Source: Campylorhamphus procurvoides (taxonomy: Eukaryota; Chordata; Aves; Passeriformes; Dendrocolaptidae). Taken from it: a stretch of 64,000 bases of DNA. Each line of letters begins with the position of its first letter. The stretch's first letter is position 1. Below are positions 1 through 12,150 of the stretch, piece by piece. Where the stretch lies: contig WBMV01004987.1 of the NCBI GenBank assembly GCA_013396655.1, positions 248,376 through 312,375 on the forward strand, in the 5' to 3' direction. Both the position numbers and the translations under genes were made by a program. The notes under the pieces were generated by a model. The model was given only the letters and a program-made list of their open reading frames with translations, searched no databases and was not told the DNA's origin.

Positions 1-930
1 GAAATTGTTGGCATGACCACAGTCCATTTTGTGATGTCTCTTACTGTTCTGTGACTTGTCTCAGCTTTTGAGACCTCAGCTGTGACCCTGAAATGCCTGA
101 CCTGACACCACCAAGATGGGAAGCTGCTTCCTGCTAATCTTCAGGTGCAAGAGCAGCTTGTGCTTTTTAAAAATAGGTTTCAAATCCAATAATAAAATGC
201 CACCAAAACCCAAGAACTGCATCCCAAATAGCCCTCTGTAAAACAAATCTCCTTTCTTGTGTCTACATCTGAGCTAAAGCACCGTGTAGGGACTGTCTGA
301 AGAATGGGGAACCACTGGGAAAATGGTGGTTGTTGTGTTATTTTGACAGAGCTTTTAACTGCAGCATCTACCCTCCGAAAATTGTTTAAAACTGTGGGCT
401 CTGCTGTTGCTATAATCAATGGAGCTACTCTGGAATATATGACTGCAGTGTGGGTAAAATCCTTTGATACTGCTCCACAGTGTTATTTGGTTTTCTGTGC
501 TTGGTGCTGTTTTCTGTTCTTCCTCTTTTCTTGCTGAATATCCAAGAGGAAGTTTGTAACTGCCAGGAAATTCCGATGAAGCCCTTTGATCAACTGCCCC
601 CTTTGGTGTTTTCTGTGTCAGCACTGTCTGCACTGCAGCTCTGCTCACTGTGCTATGGCTGTAAAAAAGATTTGCCAGTGAGTCAAGCTGCAGAACACCA
701 GAAAGGTCAAAGTAGTGCACTTTGCTATCTCTCAGAGAATATACAGGGCATTAAAATTCTGACATGTCATTCTCATAAAACAAGCCCAAGCAGGCATGGG
801 AAGCTGCTCACAGAACAACCAGTGTGACAGTGCTGAGCTTGCCATGTGAGGAGCTCTCTCTGAGCTCAAAACGTAGCCAGGCTGTGCTGGTCCCTGGCTC
901 CTAACCCTGTGTATATATGGCATTTTACAA
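1..930. other. Unique non-coding sequence, no gene seen
   Basis: No recognisable gene, RNA or repeat. Overlapping open frames of 74-121 codons occur on both strands around 180-1180. They overlap one another, have no splice-like context that stands out, and resemble no family I know, so I treat them as chance. The right edge runs into a CR1 fragment. Confidence 0.6.
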
Positions 931-1157
931 AGCTTGGGAGGTAGCTTTAGCTTAGATATTAGGATGAAATTCTGCTCTGTAAGGGTGGGGAGGCCCTGGC
1001 ACAGACTGCCCAGGGAAGTTGTGGATACCTCATCCCTGGCAGTGTTGGACAGGGCTTGGAGCAACCTGGTGTAGTGGAAGGTGTCCCTGCCCATGGCAGA
1101 GGGGTTGGAACCAGATGGTCTTTAAGTTTCCTTCCAACCCAAATCATTCTATGATTG
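931..1157 (+). mobile_element. CR1: CR1 LINE 3' fragment
   Basis: This is a 5'-truncated copy of the chicken-repeat-1 non-LTR retrotransposon. It begins in the region reading like 'gatattaggatgaaattct', continues through 'gccctggcacagactgccc' and 'ggtgtccctgcccatggca', and ends in 'ccttccaacccaaatcatt' plus 'ctatgattga'. These blocks are the typical order of the end of ORF2 and the short 3' UTR of avian CR1. The copy covers only the last ~230 bases, which is normal because most CR1 insertions are strongly 5'-truncated. It has substitutions but few indels, so it is moderately old. CR1 does not use a poly(A) tail, and none is present. The exact left edge is uncertain by about 20 bases. Confidence 0.9.
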
Positions 1158-3755
1158 AGAAAACTGTGTAATATTAGTTTCAAAGATGATTTTCAGTTCA
1201 AAAAACAAGCTGGAAATTTGGAGCAGACACATGCCAAGTGTTACTCCTGTTCATGCCTTGTGCAAACTGAAATTTGTAGAAGAGTCTTCAAAGCACCAGT
1301 AGTTCAGACCTGTGGAGTGGTGCTTTTCCATAAACTCCCCTCATCCTCCCAGGTGGTTGCCTGATGTAGTGCAGTGTTGTAGTCCTCAGTGTGAAATTAA
1401 ACCCTAAATATGAATTAAAGTACAGCAGTGGCTGTACTGAATATCACAAGCATTCTTGCTTGCAAATAGCTGATGGCAAGAGAAGATAAATTGAGCCATT
1501 TATAATATGATATTATCAGTATGCTTAATATAATGAAATGGTAATGTTCAATGGAAAGGACTATTGAGAGAAAATACTTGGTATGCAAATTATACAAGAT
1601 TAAATAGCCACTCAAGCAAATCTGTTAAAATGACTGAGGTTCTAAGATCATCTGGGAACAATGTAAGGGGTTGGTGGCTGCTGCAGTTCTATTCTGTTCT
1701 GTGCAGGGTTAGAGTGTTGCCAGCCACAGCCCTCTGCAGGTTTTGGGCATTTGTAGGAATGTAACCAGGTCTTGGGGCACAGTTACTCTACAAGCTTGTA
1801 CCTCCAGTGATCCATAGGCTGTCTGCTTCTGCCCTGATAAGCTGCTTCATTATGGTGGCCTGCATTGCCTGTAATCATTTGCAACGATATGAAAATACCT
1901 GCCTCACTAAAAACATAAAGTATCCAGAGATAGTGGCAATCCCAAACGAACTTGTACAATGAATTTTTTCTAGTGGATTAAAGTGCACGGTTTCTAATTA
2001 ATTCTGGCATTACCTTTTTTCATAAAAAGAACCATCACATCATAAATTCATAATTAAGAAGGATTATGCGTGGTGAGAATGACCTTTGTACCTTTACTCC
2101 TTTTTATTTTAATGCAACTGTCTTTGAAAAGAGATTTGGGCCTTGAGTAATCTCAGAAAGAAAATAAAGTGGAATGGAAAATGTCATGAATATTTACAAC
2201 TACGTTGCCTTTTTGTTGCCATAGTTTGTTTATGGTTTTCTTATAAGCTCTCTTATAGGAGAGTATAAATGTGTTTTTGAGTGCTAATATTTTATTCATT
2301 AAAGAAGTTGTTTAGACCTCGAATGAACAGTTGGGTGGTGTCATCTCCCTGTTAAATTCATTATTCAACAAAATTTTCCCTAGAGAAAACAAACTTTTGT
2401 GGCTCTTCAATCTTTTCACCCCCTTCAATTCTCTCCAGGTTTAAAGCATCCTCTCAGTCACTTCAGGAAGCCTAAGGAAGAAAAATAGCTTAAATAAGCT
2501 GTTATATCTGCCCCTTTTGAATCACTCCCTGCCCATGGCTGAACTCGGGTGCAGTGGAGAGTAGGTGGATTTGGGTTTCTTTGTGCCTTGTATTGGCTCA
2601 GGTCCAGCTGTTGGCATCTGGTGATGCCCATATCCATGGCACAGGGAGCCAGATGTGGTGCAGGAGGGAGCATGGAGGTGGGGGAAAAGGACCAGAAAAG
2701 TTGTTTGTCACTCATGGCAAGTACTGACATCTGGGCTCTTTGCACATGGGGTAGGATTCAGTGATGGAAAATTGGTTCTAGCTATGAAATGCCTACCTAC
2801 AAAACAACTGCTCTCACTACAGGTCTCAGTTCCCAGCACACCCAGAAAATACTCAGCAAACACTCCTGGTTTGCTGAAGAGTTCAGCAGGTGGTAGAAAT
2901 CTGGCTTTGAGCCAGCAGAAAACTGGGATTTTTTTTTTCTTTCTGCTTCTGGGAGTGATTTTTGTCCCTTATATTTTCTCCAAGTTGTCCTGCAGTTTGG
3001 TTTTATTAAGATATTATCTTAACTTGATGCTGAAACTTGTCTACAAATGACTGTTGAAATGCAGATCTGTTATTCTGAAGAATAAATTGGATGACAGCTG
3101 CTAGGGAAGAGTGAGTGCATGCTTTATGGGAGGAATAAAACCACCACTAAAGAAATGCTACTAGGAATAGAAAAAAATATACAGAGGTACATTTGTTTTG
3201 TGTCCAAAGACAAAACCCTTGCATTATAAAACATTCATAAAAATGAGTGAAAAATCCTTTTTTTTTAGTCAGTTTTTGCAGCCTGTGTTCTAAAACAGTG
3301 CAGATTTCTAAAAATTCTGAAGACTTATGTTTCAGAATTCATCACATTTTTGCTGTAACGTTGCTAATGAGAGATTTTTTTTTTTTCAGATCACTGCAGT
3401 TATTTATTTAAGTTTCTTGTATCCCTAAAGATGCTGATATTCCTTGCAGTTGCAATTTGGATGAATAGGGCTGTAAGACTTGTTTTGATGCTTGTGGAAG
3501 TCGTTGTCATTGACCCCAGTGACGGACGGGGAGGGAACTGGTCCTGAGAGCTCTGGCCATGGGATGTGGTTCTTCAGCTGGACTGACAAAGCTCAGCCAG
3601 GTCCCAGTGGGAGCTCAGATGAGTGTGGATATCCTTGCCCAGCTCCAGAGGCTGAAGGCAATGGAAAGAGTACAGAGCTACTTCTGACTCAAATACCTTC
3701 TGTTGCAGTGATGAGGTCCTTCTGTACCAGTGCAAATGCTGAGAAAAAAAAATAG
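1158..3755. other. AT-rich unique non-coding sequence
   Basis: No gene seen. The stretch holds only short T-runs (for example near 2930-2945 and 3370-3390) and small open frames without support. The 2450-3050 part is slightly less AT-rich and has overlapping frames of 71-131 codons on both strands, which is expected where stop codons thin out. Confidence 0.6.
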
Positions 3756-4000
3756 TGATTCATTCCTCCTCCACTGCTTCCCGAGTTTCTGGGGCTGGTG
3801 CTGCTCCATCCTGAGCTTTTCCCAATGTCCCTTGGTCACCCGGTGAGCACTTGCCTGTTGTGCTGCCTGTGGGACCGGCAGGAAGGGCTGGGGAGGGAGG
3901 CGCTGCCTTTCCCAGTGCCCGAGGGCTCCTGGGGCTCCCAGCGGGACCTGCTCCCTGGGGCTGCCTGTGCCTGAATTGGGCAGATCTCAGAGGGACTTTC
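3756..4000. other. Locally GC-rich segment
   Basis: Composition rises to clearly GC-rich for about 250 bases, with C- and G-runs such as 'ctggggagggaggcgctgc'. CpG dinucleotides are present but sparser than in the two blocks at 39345 and 56185. Frames of 115 codons (reverse) and 96 codons (forward) overlap here. This is explained by low stop frequency in GC-rich DNA, and I see no protein family. Confidence 0.4.
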
Positions 4001-4487
4001 CTACCTTGTTCTGGAGGGGCTGCAAACTGCAGTGGTTTAATATGTAGCCGATTTATTTCAAGGTATTTTGAGAGCCAGAAGGCAGAAAATTCTCTGAGGA
4101 GACCCACAGTCAGGATCTCTGAGCTCTGTGTTTCTGCATAGTCATGTTTAGTGTTGGTAGAACTTGTATTGGGTAACTTGCAATATAAAATGAAATAAAA
4201 TCTATACAGTTTATTTATTTATGTGATTTGCATATAAAAGATTTTATTGAATATGAAGTACATTCTTTCTAGGTTTCTTTTTAATAGTGGTCTGGAGCTA
4301 TTAGGGATGGGGATTTTTTGTTGGTGGTTTTTTTTTGTTGATTTTTTAACATAAAGCTAAACTTTTTGGTTTAAATGCTTCTCAGGTGATCAGTGTGAAT
4401 TGCCTGCAGCGTGTTAATACACATACATTGTACAATTAATGATAAAATTAATTTTGCAGTAGTGTTTTATTGTGAAACCCACGTAGA

Positions 4488-4513
4488 CTCACTAGATGGT
4501 GCTGCAGAGTAGG
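4488..4513 (+). promoter_or_regulatory. CTCF-like motif
   Basis: The sequence 'ctcactagatggtgctg' fits the CTCF core consensus (CCASYAGRKGGCRSY) with two mismatches by eye. It lies in otherwise AT-rich DNA. The following bases 'cagagtagg' resemble those after the motif at 6150-6175. CTCF binds such sites to organise chromatin loops. Binding here is inferred only from the motif. Confidence 0.35.
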
Positions 4514-6103
4514 TTTGTTTGGGTTTTTGATATTTAAATTCATGGAGCCCAATCAACAACCACACCACAGTGCCCGTGCTTGGAGGGTTTTCTAAAGCTC
4601 CTAATTTGACTTTATTTCTTTTCTTCTGTGGAAGACAACAACAGGCCTTCTATTGAATGCAGGGACCACCAAATTAAAGAGTGCCAAGAATTTTTGATAG
4701 TAGTGTAGTTTTGCACATGATTTAACATACAAATCATGGATGTGCATTTACCGAAACTTCTTATTCAGGGCCCAAACCTTTATTAGATCTGACACAAATT
4801 TTATACCATATTCTTAAAGAAAATGGTGTGTTTTCACTAAGTGTGGAGATGAAAGTCTAGAATACTGATGTCATTGCTTTATAACTAGATATGTTACCCC
4901 AAATCCTACTCATGGCACAGTGTTTTGATGTCATCTGTCTAGAGTCACACAGAGCAGCTGCCCTGAACCTCCCAAAACAGTCACACGAAGTCAGGAGTTG
5001 CAAAAGGGTTTTTTCTTGTTGCTTTATCCTGGCACAGATAATGGTTTTATCTGTTTCTCTTGATGACAATCCAGGAGGGTGTTGGCCAGCACTGGCTGTG
5101 ATCACAGTTTATTTCAAAACCTTCTTTTATCTGCACAGATGATTTGAATATTTATTAAGCAAATTGAAAAATAAGTCTTCAAGCTACACAACCTGTATCC
5201 TGACCAAATGTAGCAAATCCAAAACCTGTTCAAAGGTTTTAGTGTGCTTTTTATCTAAGTTGTAGCTTTTGGTACTGTAATTATGGATAGGTATTGAAAG
5301 TTCTGGTTGAGAATCTGAGCTTTTGTTTTGTGAGCTGAGTTAGGAGTAATGACTTTGGGGGAAAAACCTCAAAGCACTTTTTAAATCCATATTGATTTTT
5401 TTCTGTAAAATAGTGTTAAAATCTTTTGTTACATACAATTTCATTTTATAGTTTTAGGTTTTGTTTACCCTTTGTGACATTGTAAAAACTCATTATCTTT
5501 CTCTCTCTCAATCTCCCCAGTAAAACTGAGATAAGGCAGCCTATAGATGAAATATTTATTTTGCTTTGTAGGAACAATATCTAAAGTATTTTTAACAAAT
5601 ACAGTCCTTTAACTCTCAGTAATAGTCACTATTTTAGCACCTTGATAAGAACATCTGTATTCAATAGACAAGAGAACACTGGGATGTGCTTAGAAGTAAT
5701 TATTCCCTGTCTAGATCTCCCAGGAATGCCTCTGTGGGCAGGTTTAGAGAAGATCTGGGAACCTGCTACCATGATCAGTGACAGTTTATTAGATTCCCTA
5801 CCCCCTTAAGAGAACAGTATTTTAATCTTACAGTTAAGATACTGCTCCAGAGCTACCTGAGGGGTAGTGGGATTGCTGCATTTTCTTTCCAAGCTGGTTT
5901 CACAAAGGATGCATTTCACACCTGGAGATTCACTGAATTCCTCTCTTTTCCCGGCAGGCAAAGTGCTTTGTGTCTGGGCTCATGGATGTTTTATTTTTCT
6001 AGGTTGTATCCTCCATCATATCAGTTCTTGTGTGAGACTCATAATGAGCCAGGAAAAAAATGGTTAAAGTGGGAGTTGCAAGATTTGGTCCATTAGTTAC
6101 ACT
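4514..6103. other. AT-rich unique non-coding sequence
   Basis: No gene or recognisable repeat seen. A short pyrimidine tract (about 5499-5520, 'ctttctctctctcaatctc') and small open frames are all that stand out. Confidence 0.55.
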
Positions 6104-6175
6104 CCAAAAAGTGGCGCTGCAGGGCAGGTCCTCTCCCGTTCATTGCAGTGTCACTAGGTGGTACTGCGGAGTCGG
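6104..6175 (+). promoter_or_regulatory. Pair of CTCF-like motifs
   Basis: Two motif-like blocks lie 47 bases apart in the same orientation: 'gtggcgctgcagggcagg' at 6111-6128 and 'tcactaggtggtactgcgg' at 6151-6169. The second fits the CTCF core with about two mismatches. The first keeps the GTGGCGCT half but diverges on its left side. Tandem same-orientation sites are common at CTCF-bound loci. The possibility that these are pieces of a decayed repeat shared with 4488-4513 is discussed under findings. Confidence 0.35.
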
Positions 6176-9100
6176 GAAACCCAAAGTGGAGTTCATCCAA
6201 AAACAGGAGGTGTGGAGAGAACTTTAAGCAACAGTGAATGTACTTTGAGCAAAAAAGCTTCGTTGGCACGTGAGAAATGCCTTTTACGCTGCTCTGTTTC
6301 TCTGCAGCTGATGCACACGGGCAGCAATGGTTTGGCTGGAGTTACACCGTGGAAGGTGAATGATCGGTGTCCTTTCACTGGTTCAGGTGGTGTCACAGCC
6401 CCGCCAGGAGCTCTGTGACCCTTCCCGAGCCTTTGGTGCCCAGCAGAAGGTCGTGCCTGCAGCCAGGGCAGGGGCACAGCTCGGCACTGCCACTGCCCCG
6501 AGGGCTGCTGGGCACTGCGGGTCCCACACACCTGATGGATGGGGAATTGGAGCCCCTTGCTTTTACCTCACAGAGAACTGAGGAAAGGTTATGGGCCTTT
6601 AAATAGCTGCAGAGCAATATCTAGGCCAAAGTCGAGTTGATTTTTTGGTTTGTTTTATAAAAAAGCAGAATCTTTGCTGTTCCAGCTGCAACTGCCACTG
6701 TAATGCAAAGGCTTTAATGCCTTCCTCAGTGTTGCTGTGGCTCATTCTGATGAGGACTTGTAGGGATTTTTCTGCAATGACTCCTGAATCCTTTTCCTGG
6801 TCACTGTATTGCAGCTGCATTTAATTTTGCACAGGTTCTCTCATTGGGCTTTATACTTTCAGGACCTGTGGTGATCCCGTAACAGAAAACTTCCCTTCTC
6901 TCTAAAGGTTTACAAACCTGCGTTGGAGTTTTATAGCTTGGCTGTTGGAAGAAATGGGGGAGGAAGAGTAGGAGTTTGGAAACAAAACAAGAACTTTGCA
7001 ACACAAGCCAAGACACAACTATAAGTATTGCCATGCTCCTTAAGAGATGTGGGAGATTAATCCAAAACTAATCACTTAGTCAACAAAATCAGCTACCTTT
7101 TCTGTATGTAGAAGTGTGGGAGCAGCTTTTAGTTCAGTTGTTGAAAAAACATCTTAGTCCAAAAGACACTCCTTGATAGAGTGCCCTGTGGGATAAACCT
7201 GACCATAGCAATATCAATTGAAAACATGGATAAGTCTTGCATTTCTCTTATGACGTGAGTTGTTAAAGGTAACATTGCCTGGAACAAAACAGAACGTGAG
7301 CATGGAGAAGTTTATCCTCTCTCCTTTCTGAAAGAAGTCTGACTTTGTATAGTCCTAGATGTGTCTCTTCTACTCTTCCACCTACTTTCTGCTACATGCA
7401 AAAGAAATTAGAATGACTGAACTGATTGGGATTTCTGCCTATCTGGTTGTGACTCACCAGTGCATACAGTTCTGTTTGATTTTTCACATCTTGCCCGCTT
7501 TTCCATGGATCCAAACCTGTTGTGTAGGTAATATAGAAAAGAGAATAATAAAAATAATGGCATTATTTTCTTATGCAGCAAAATGGATCTAAGTTCCCCA
7601 GCAAAAGGTTGTAGTTTCTGCCTCTGTTTTGCTGAGGGTTTGGTTTGACCAGCATAGCTTCCAAAGCAGAGTGTTTTATAGGCATGAAAGTGATGAGTGT
7701 GGTGTGGAGTACCTTGTAGTAGGTGTATGCAGGTATCAGGTAGTGCATGTTTTGTCTTCTACAGGTTCATTTTTCTCAAAAAAATAATCATAATATTTCT
7801 TGACTGAACTGAGTCAGAAAAATGACACCTTTTGAATGCTTACATTTGTTTTGGGGTTTTGGTGTACAGTGCCATGTGTTTGAGCCTTCCTTTTGTTTCT
7901 TATGACGTGCCATCAAGAAGTGTTTTCTTTAGTGATTTCAAACTAGTGATGATGTTCTCTTGTTCTGTTGTATTATGTCTTCACTCTACTTGTTTATATG
8001 ACACACTAAACTTGACACTAAATTTCACAGGAAACATAGCTATGAAATCAAACTCATCTCCAAACAAAGATGTTGTTAGCTCTGTTTAATATATAATGAC
8101 TTAAGTAGTATCCCTATGCATAAGGATGAAGGAGTACTTGACCTGGAGGCTTATTCAATGTGTAAAGATCTTGTACCTGTCACTGGGGCACAACCTTTTG
8201 GATTAAACTGCTGAGGTCTTGAGATGAACAAGTACAAGAATTCAGAATTGCTGATAATATAGAAATGTTGGTCTGGTAGGGTGATTGGAGAAAAGAATTG
8301 CATAATTTTAATAACAGTTTGGAGATTTTCAAGCTAATAAAAATGCAGTATCCAATCAGAAGTTCATTTCTTTTCCTGCATTAAGTCTGCACCAGAGAAA
8401 TAAATGAGTGGCTCCAGAACCCCAACACAGACCATGAATTCAGAAGTATTTTTATCACTTGGTGGTATTGAAACCACAGGATATCTCCTTAAGAAAAAGC
8501 TTGATGAACACAGATTTGAGTTTTGCATACACTGAAGTAATTTCATAAGGTATGTAAAGAAAATTGTATTGATTTTAAAAACAAAAAAGAAAACAAACCC
8601 CAAAGCTGCCTTTTTTCCCCTTCTAAGCCACTTGTGTGAACTGTTTTCTGCACTTTCAGTCACTAAGCCTAAACACAAAACTCAACATCTACTAATGCAC
8701 ATCTTCACTTGTACTCTAATTTATTGCTCTTAAGTGTGTTTCACTAAGAATTTTGCCTTTTAACTTTGTTGTGGAGGCAGATCACTTTATTATATGAACT
8801 TTGCTCCGGAGTCTTTTTCTGTTTAACTGGCAACTTTTCTCATTGATTTGTGCCTTTATTTGCTCAGCTATGGTAAGAGTTAGCCAGTTTTTCTCTTAGG
8901 TCTATTAAAAGACCATTATCACAGCATTTCCTCTTGAGGTCTTTTTACCTTTATCACACTTGCTATAAATTCATGAACTCCCATTTCACTTGGAGATATT
9001 TATGCCATATGGGCCATTTTCTTTTATAATCAAAATTTAAAGGTAAGTCCCAATGTTAAGTGCCCATTACAAACTTCTACTGCAGATGAATGATCTCTGC

Positions 9101-12100
9101 ATTTTTTGCAATTACTGCCTTAGAAGAAATGACATCATGATAAAATCATTGCTTAGGAAGACAGAAAATGGCAGTAAAGGCAAAAAGCTTGAAGGGGAGT
9201 TTTGCTTTTCTGATCCTTCAATTACTTTCTAAGCATAAAATTAAATTTAATACACATTTTAATATATAACAGCACACTGAATGGCAGGGCAAGTTCTATA
9301 GACAGAACACAGTCTCTTTAATTTGAAATCTGCCCTTTTACTCCAGAGAGCTGCATTTTTGTAATATCCTAAAGTAGACTGGGATACAAGATCTTCAAAA
9401 AAAGCCAGACCCCAAAATACAAATGTTGAAGAACCCTGCCAATGTTGTGTTGTCTCGGTGCCCTGTTAGGTGTCAGATGGCCTTTTACAGCCAAAGAGGC
9501 TTTTCCTGTTTTGTTGCCATCTTTTTTTGGAGGACCATAATGCAGGATTTCTTTGGCTATTGTTGCTTTGAGCTAATTAGAAATAAAAAAGGTCTCCAAA
9601 TAATCATGTCCAATACACAACATTGAGTGCAGTAACAATTCAATTTTGTGAAAACCAAAGGATTGCTAGAAAACCATGAATTTTAAGATGCAACAAATGC
9701 CTTTGTTGCTGAAGCAGGAAACATTGTCTTTGGATTTAGAAGTGGGTGGTATGTTCTCAAGTGTAGAAAATTCAGTCTGTGATACTGTAGTATTATGCTT
9801 GCTGGGAAGAAAGAAAAGCCAATAAAGGAAAGAATAATAGTACATTGATCAACCCTTTATCACAGCAGGGTAACTAAATCTGCTGTCACCAAATATATCA
9901 CACAGCCACTTGATTAAACTCCTGTAATTTGCTGGGATGGATGCAGGAGTTTAGCTGCCATCAGCAGCTGTGGACAGAGGCAGATAAGCAACACTGAAAC
10001 TGTGAGCTGGAAACTTCCACTTTGCTTTTCCAAGGAGGAGGGTGTTCCCCTGTTGTTCTCCATATTAACAGCACAAATTGGCTCCTTGTGTTGTGTAAGG
10101 CACTGATACAACACAGGGGAGGCATTACCGGGTTCAGTCGGCCCTGTGCAGGTATTGAATCAACGTGGAGAAAGGGGGGGTGGTTGCTATTTAAAAATAA
10201 AGGAGAGGGCGGAGACTTGAAAGCGAGGAAACCCCCCAATGCATAAACATGACCATTTCTGTACTGTAGTAAGCACAGAGTCAAGCTGCTTTAATTCTTG
10301 CACAGAATTTATGGAGAAAATGCAAATGTCTTGGCATAGGATTGTACACACATCACTTCAAAAGATAATGCAAGTGTGTTAAGCAGTTTTTGGTTTGGTA
10401 CCCAAATTTGTGTAGCTGAGTGTTCTGTAGGATAATATGTTGGATCATATTTTTGAGAGATTTATAAGATGGGAATCATCCCAGGAATTGTTAGAGGAGA
10501 AATCAGCTCAGCCTTAGTCAAACTTTCTGGTTAGATTGCTAGAAAGAAATAGGTCCAAGCATCATGCCTGCTATAAGGAAAGGGAGGAAAAGTTCAGAGG
10601 GTATGGAAGGAACAGGATTCAGGTTTTATCTTTGTGACTGTAAGAATTGTAAGCTAAAGCATTTAACTGTTCTCTGTTCTATTCATCAATATTTTGGTGG
10701 GCTCTTCTACTTTACTAATAAGATATTTCTGGCCCATTTCCCACCTGATGGTTTGCTGTATCTCTCCCCATGCTGAGGTTCAGTTCCAGCTGGGTTTGTG
10801 TTTTCCAGTCACCTTACACTTGTGACTAGCAGCGTAGTTACAACTTCTTTGCTGGGGACAATATTGCATGGGACAGACAAAGGCCAAAGTGCTGAAGGAT
10901 GTATCTGGATTCAGGGACTATTTTGAGTAATGCAGAGTAATTAGTGGCTGTTAGGTTCTTGAAACATTTTCTTTGGAACTCTGAGGATGTGTACTGAATA
11001 AATCCAGATTTCTGCACTCTGTAAATGGGATAATCAATAGCACTGTTGTAGTTCCTTTTACAGTTGCAATAATAACTAAAAGGCTCAGTGCAGTAATCTG
11101 CTTAAGCTGTTTGCAGTGATTTCAAATGTAGCCATCCAGAAGTCCTTAAAAACAATATTATTTTCCCTAAGAGAACTCAGGAAGGTGCCCTAAAGGATCT
11201 GGAAGTCAGTGTCAGTTTTGACACTTCAATTTCAGTAAATTGCTTTTCACACCTTTTAAAAGTGACCTGCAAAGGTAGAGCATGAGCAGCATTGCCAACA
11301 TGTGGTGCAGTTTGTCTGCAGCTGGGTTGAAGTGGGAATTCAGTGTTTCTCTACTGGGGAGAAGGTGATGGAGGGGGGAAGCAGCTCTGAATGACATGAG
11401 GAATTGACAAGTTTGGTCCAGAGGAACAGCCAGAGTTTTCTCTTGTACAGTTTCTTGTACTCTGACAATACATCCTGCTCACAGCCAGTCCTGCCCTACA
11501 CAGGCAGTTCCCAAGTCACAGAGCAGTGGATTTAAAATGAGTTTGGTATTGAAATGGCAAAACTTTCTTTTCTGTGTTGCAATGCAATTGCTGATGCTGC
11601 TATTCCAGGCTCTAAATGGCAACAATGACCTTCATATCTGTTCCTCAGCCTGGAAGACCTTTGTAAAACGATTTGTATCTTTAGAAACAGAGTGGAGCTC
11701 TAGGTCAAACAAGTGGTGAGGACCTGGCCTGGGGCATGGGGAGCCAGCTTTGACATACTGACTTCCTGTGTCACCTTTGGCTGCTTAGACTCATACCTTA
11801 AAGGGTATTTAGACAGCCAGATCTGATACCAGAGTGAAGAAGGTGCCTCAGTGGTGCATGTGGTCTTTGTTTCACTACCACATTAGCAGGATAATATTCC
11901 TTTAATCTCTGAATGTGTGGGGAGATGAAATACAGTGAAGATGGAGAGAGGTGCTGTGGGCACTGCAAGTGTCTCTAAGACTGAAAAGAAGGGAAAAGGC
12001 TCTCCTTGGAGCCCCCTGTGACACATACTGGTCAGGGTAGTCTCCCCCAGCGCTAACAGATAATCCGCAGAGACAAACAAGAATTCTTCCACTGCCTCGT

Positions 12101-12150
12101 GAAAGAAATGGATACTCCTAATGAAAAATTATGATTCTTAAGCTACAAAC
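6176..12150. other. Unique non-coding sequence, no gene supported
   Basis: No protein family, structured RNA or repeat recognised. Reverse-strand segments near 8364-8678 (104 codons open to a stop at 8364) and around 10800 have splice-like flanks, but they could not be joined into a convincing transcript. The 10160-10235 part contains G-runs ('aaaggggggggtgg'). Confidence 0.55.

Noticed and set aside
7453..7511. 59-base reverse-strand segment with good acceptor and GTGAGTCA donor, peptide motif DPWKSGQDVKNQ
   Set aside because: Short, open in two frames, and not phase-compatible with neighbouring candidates. Well within chance.
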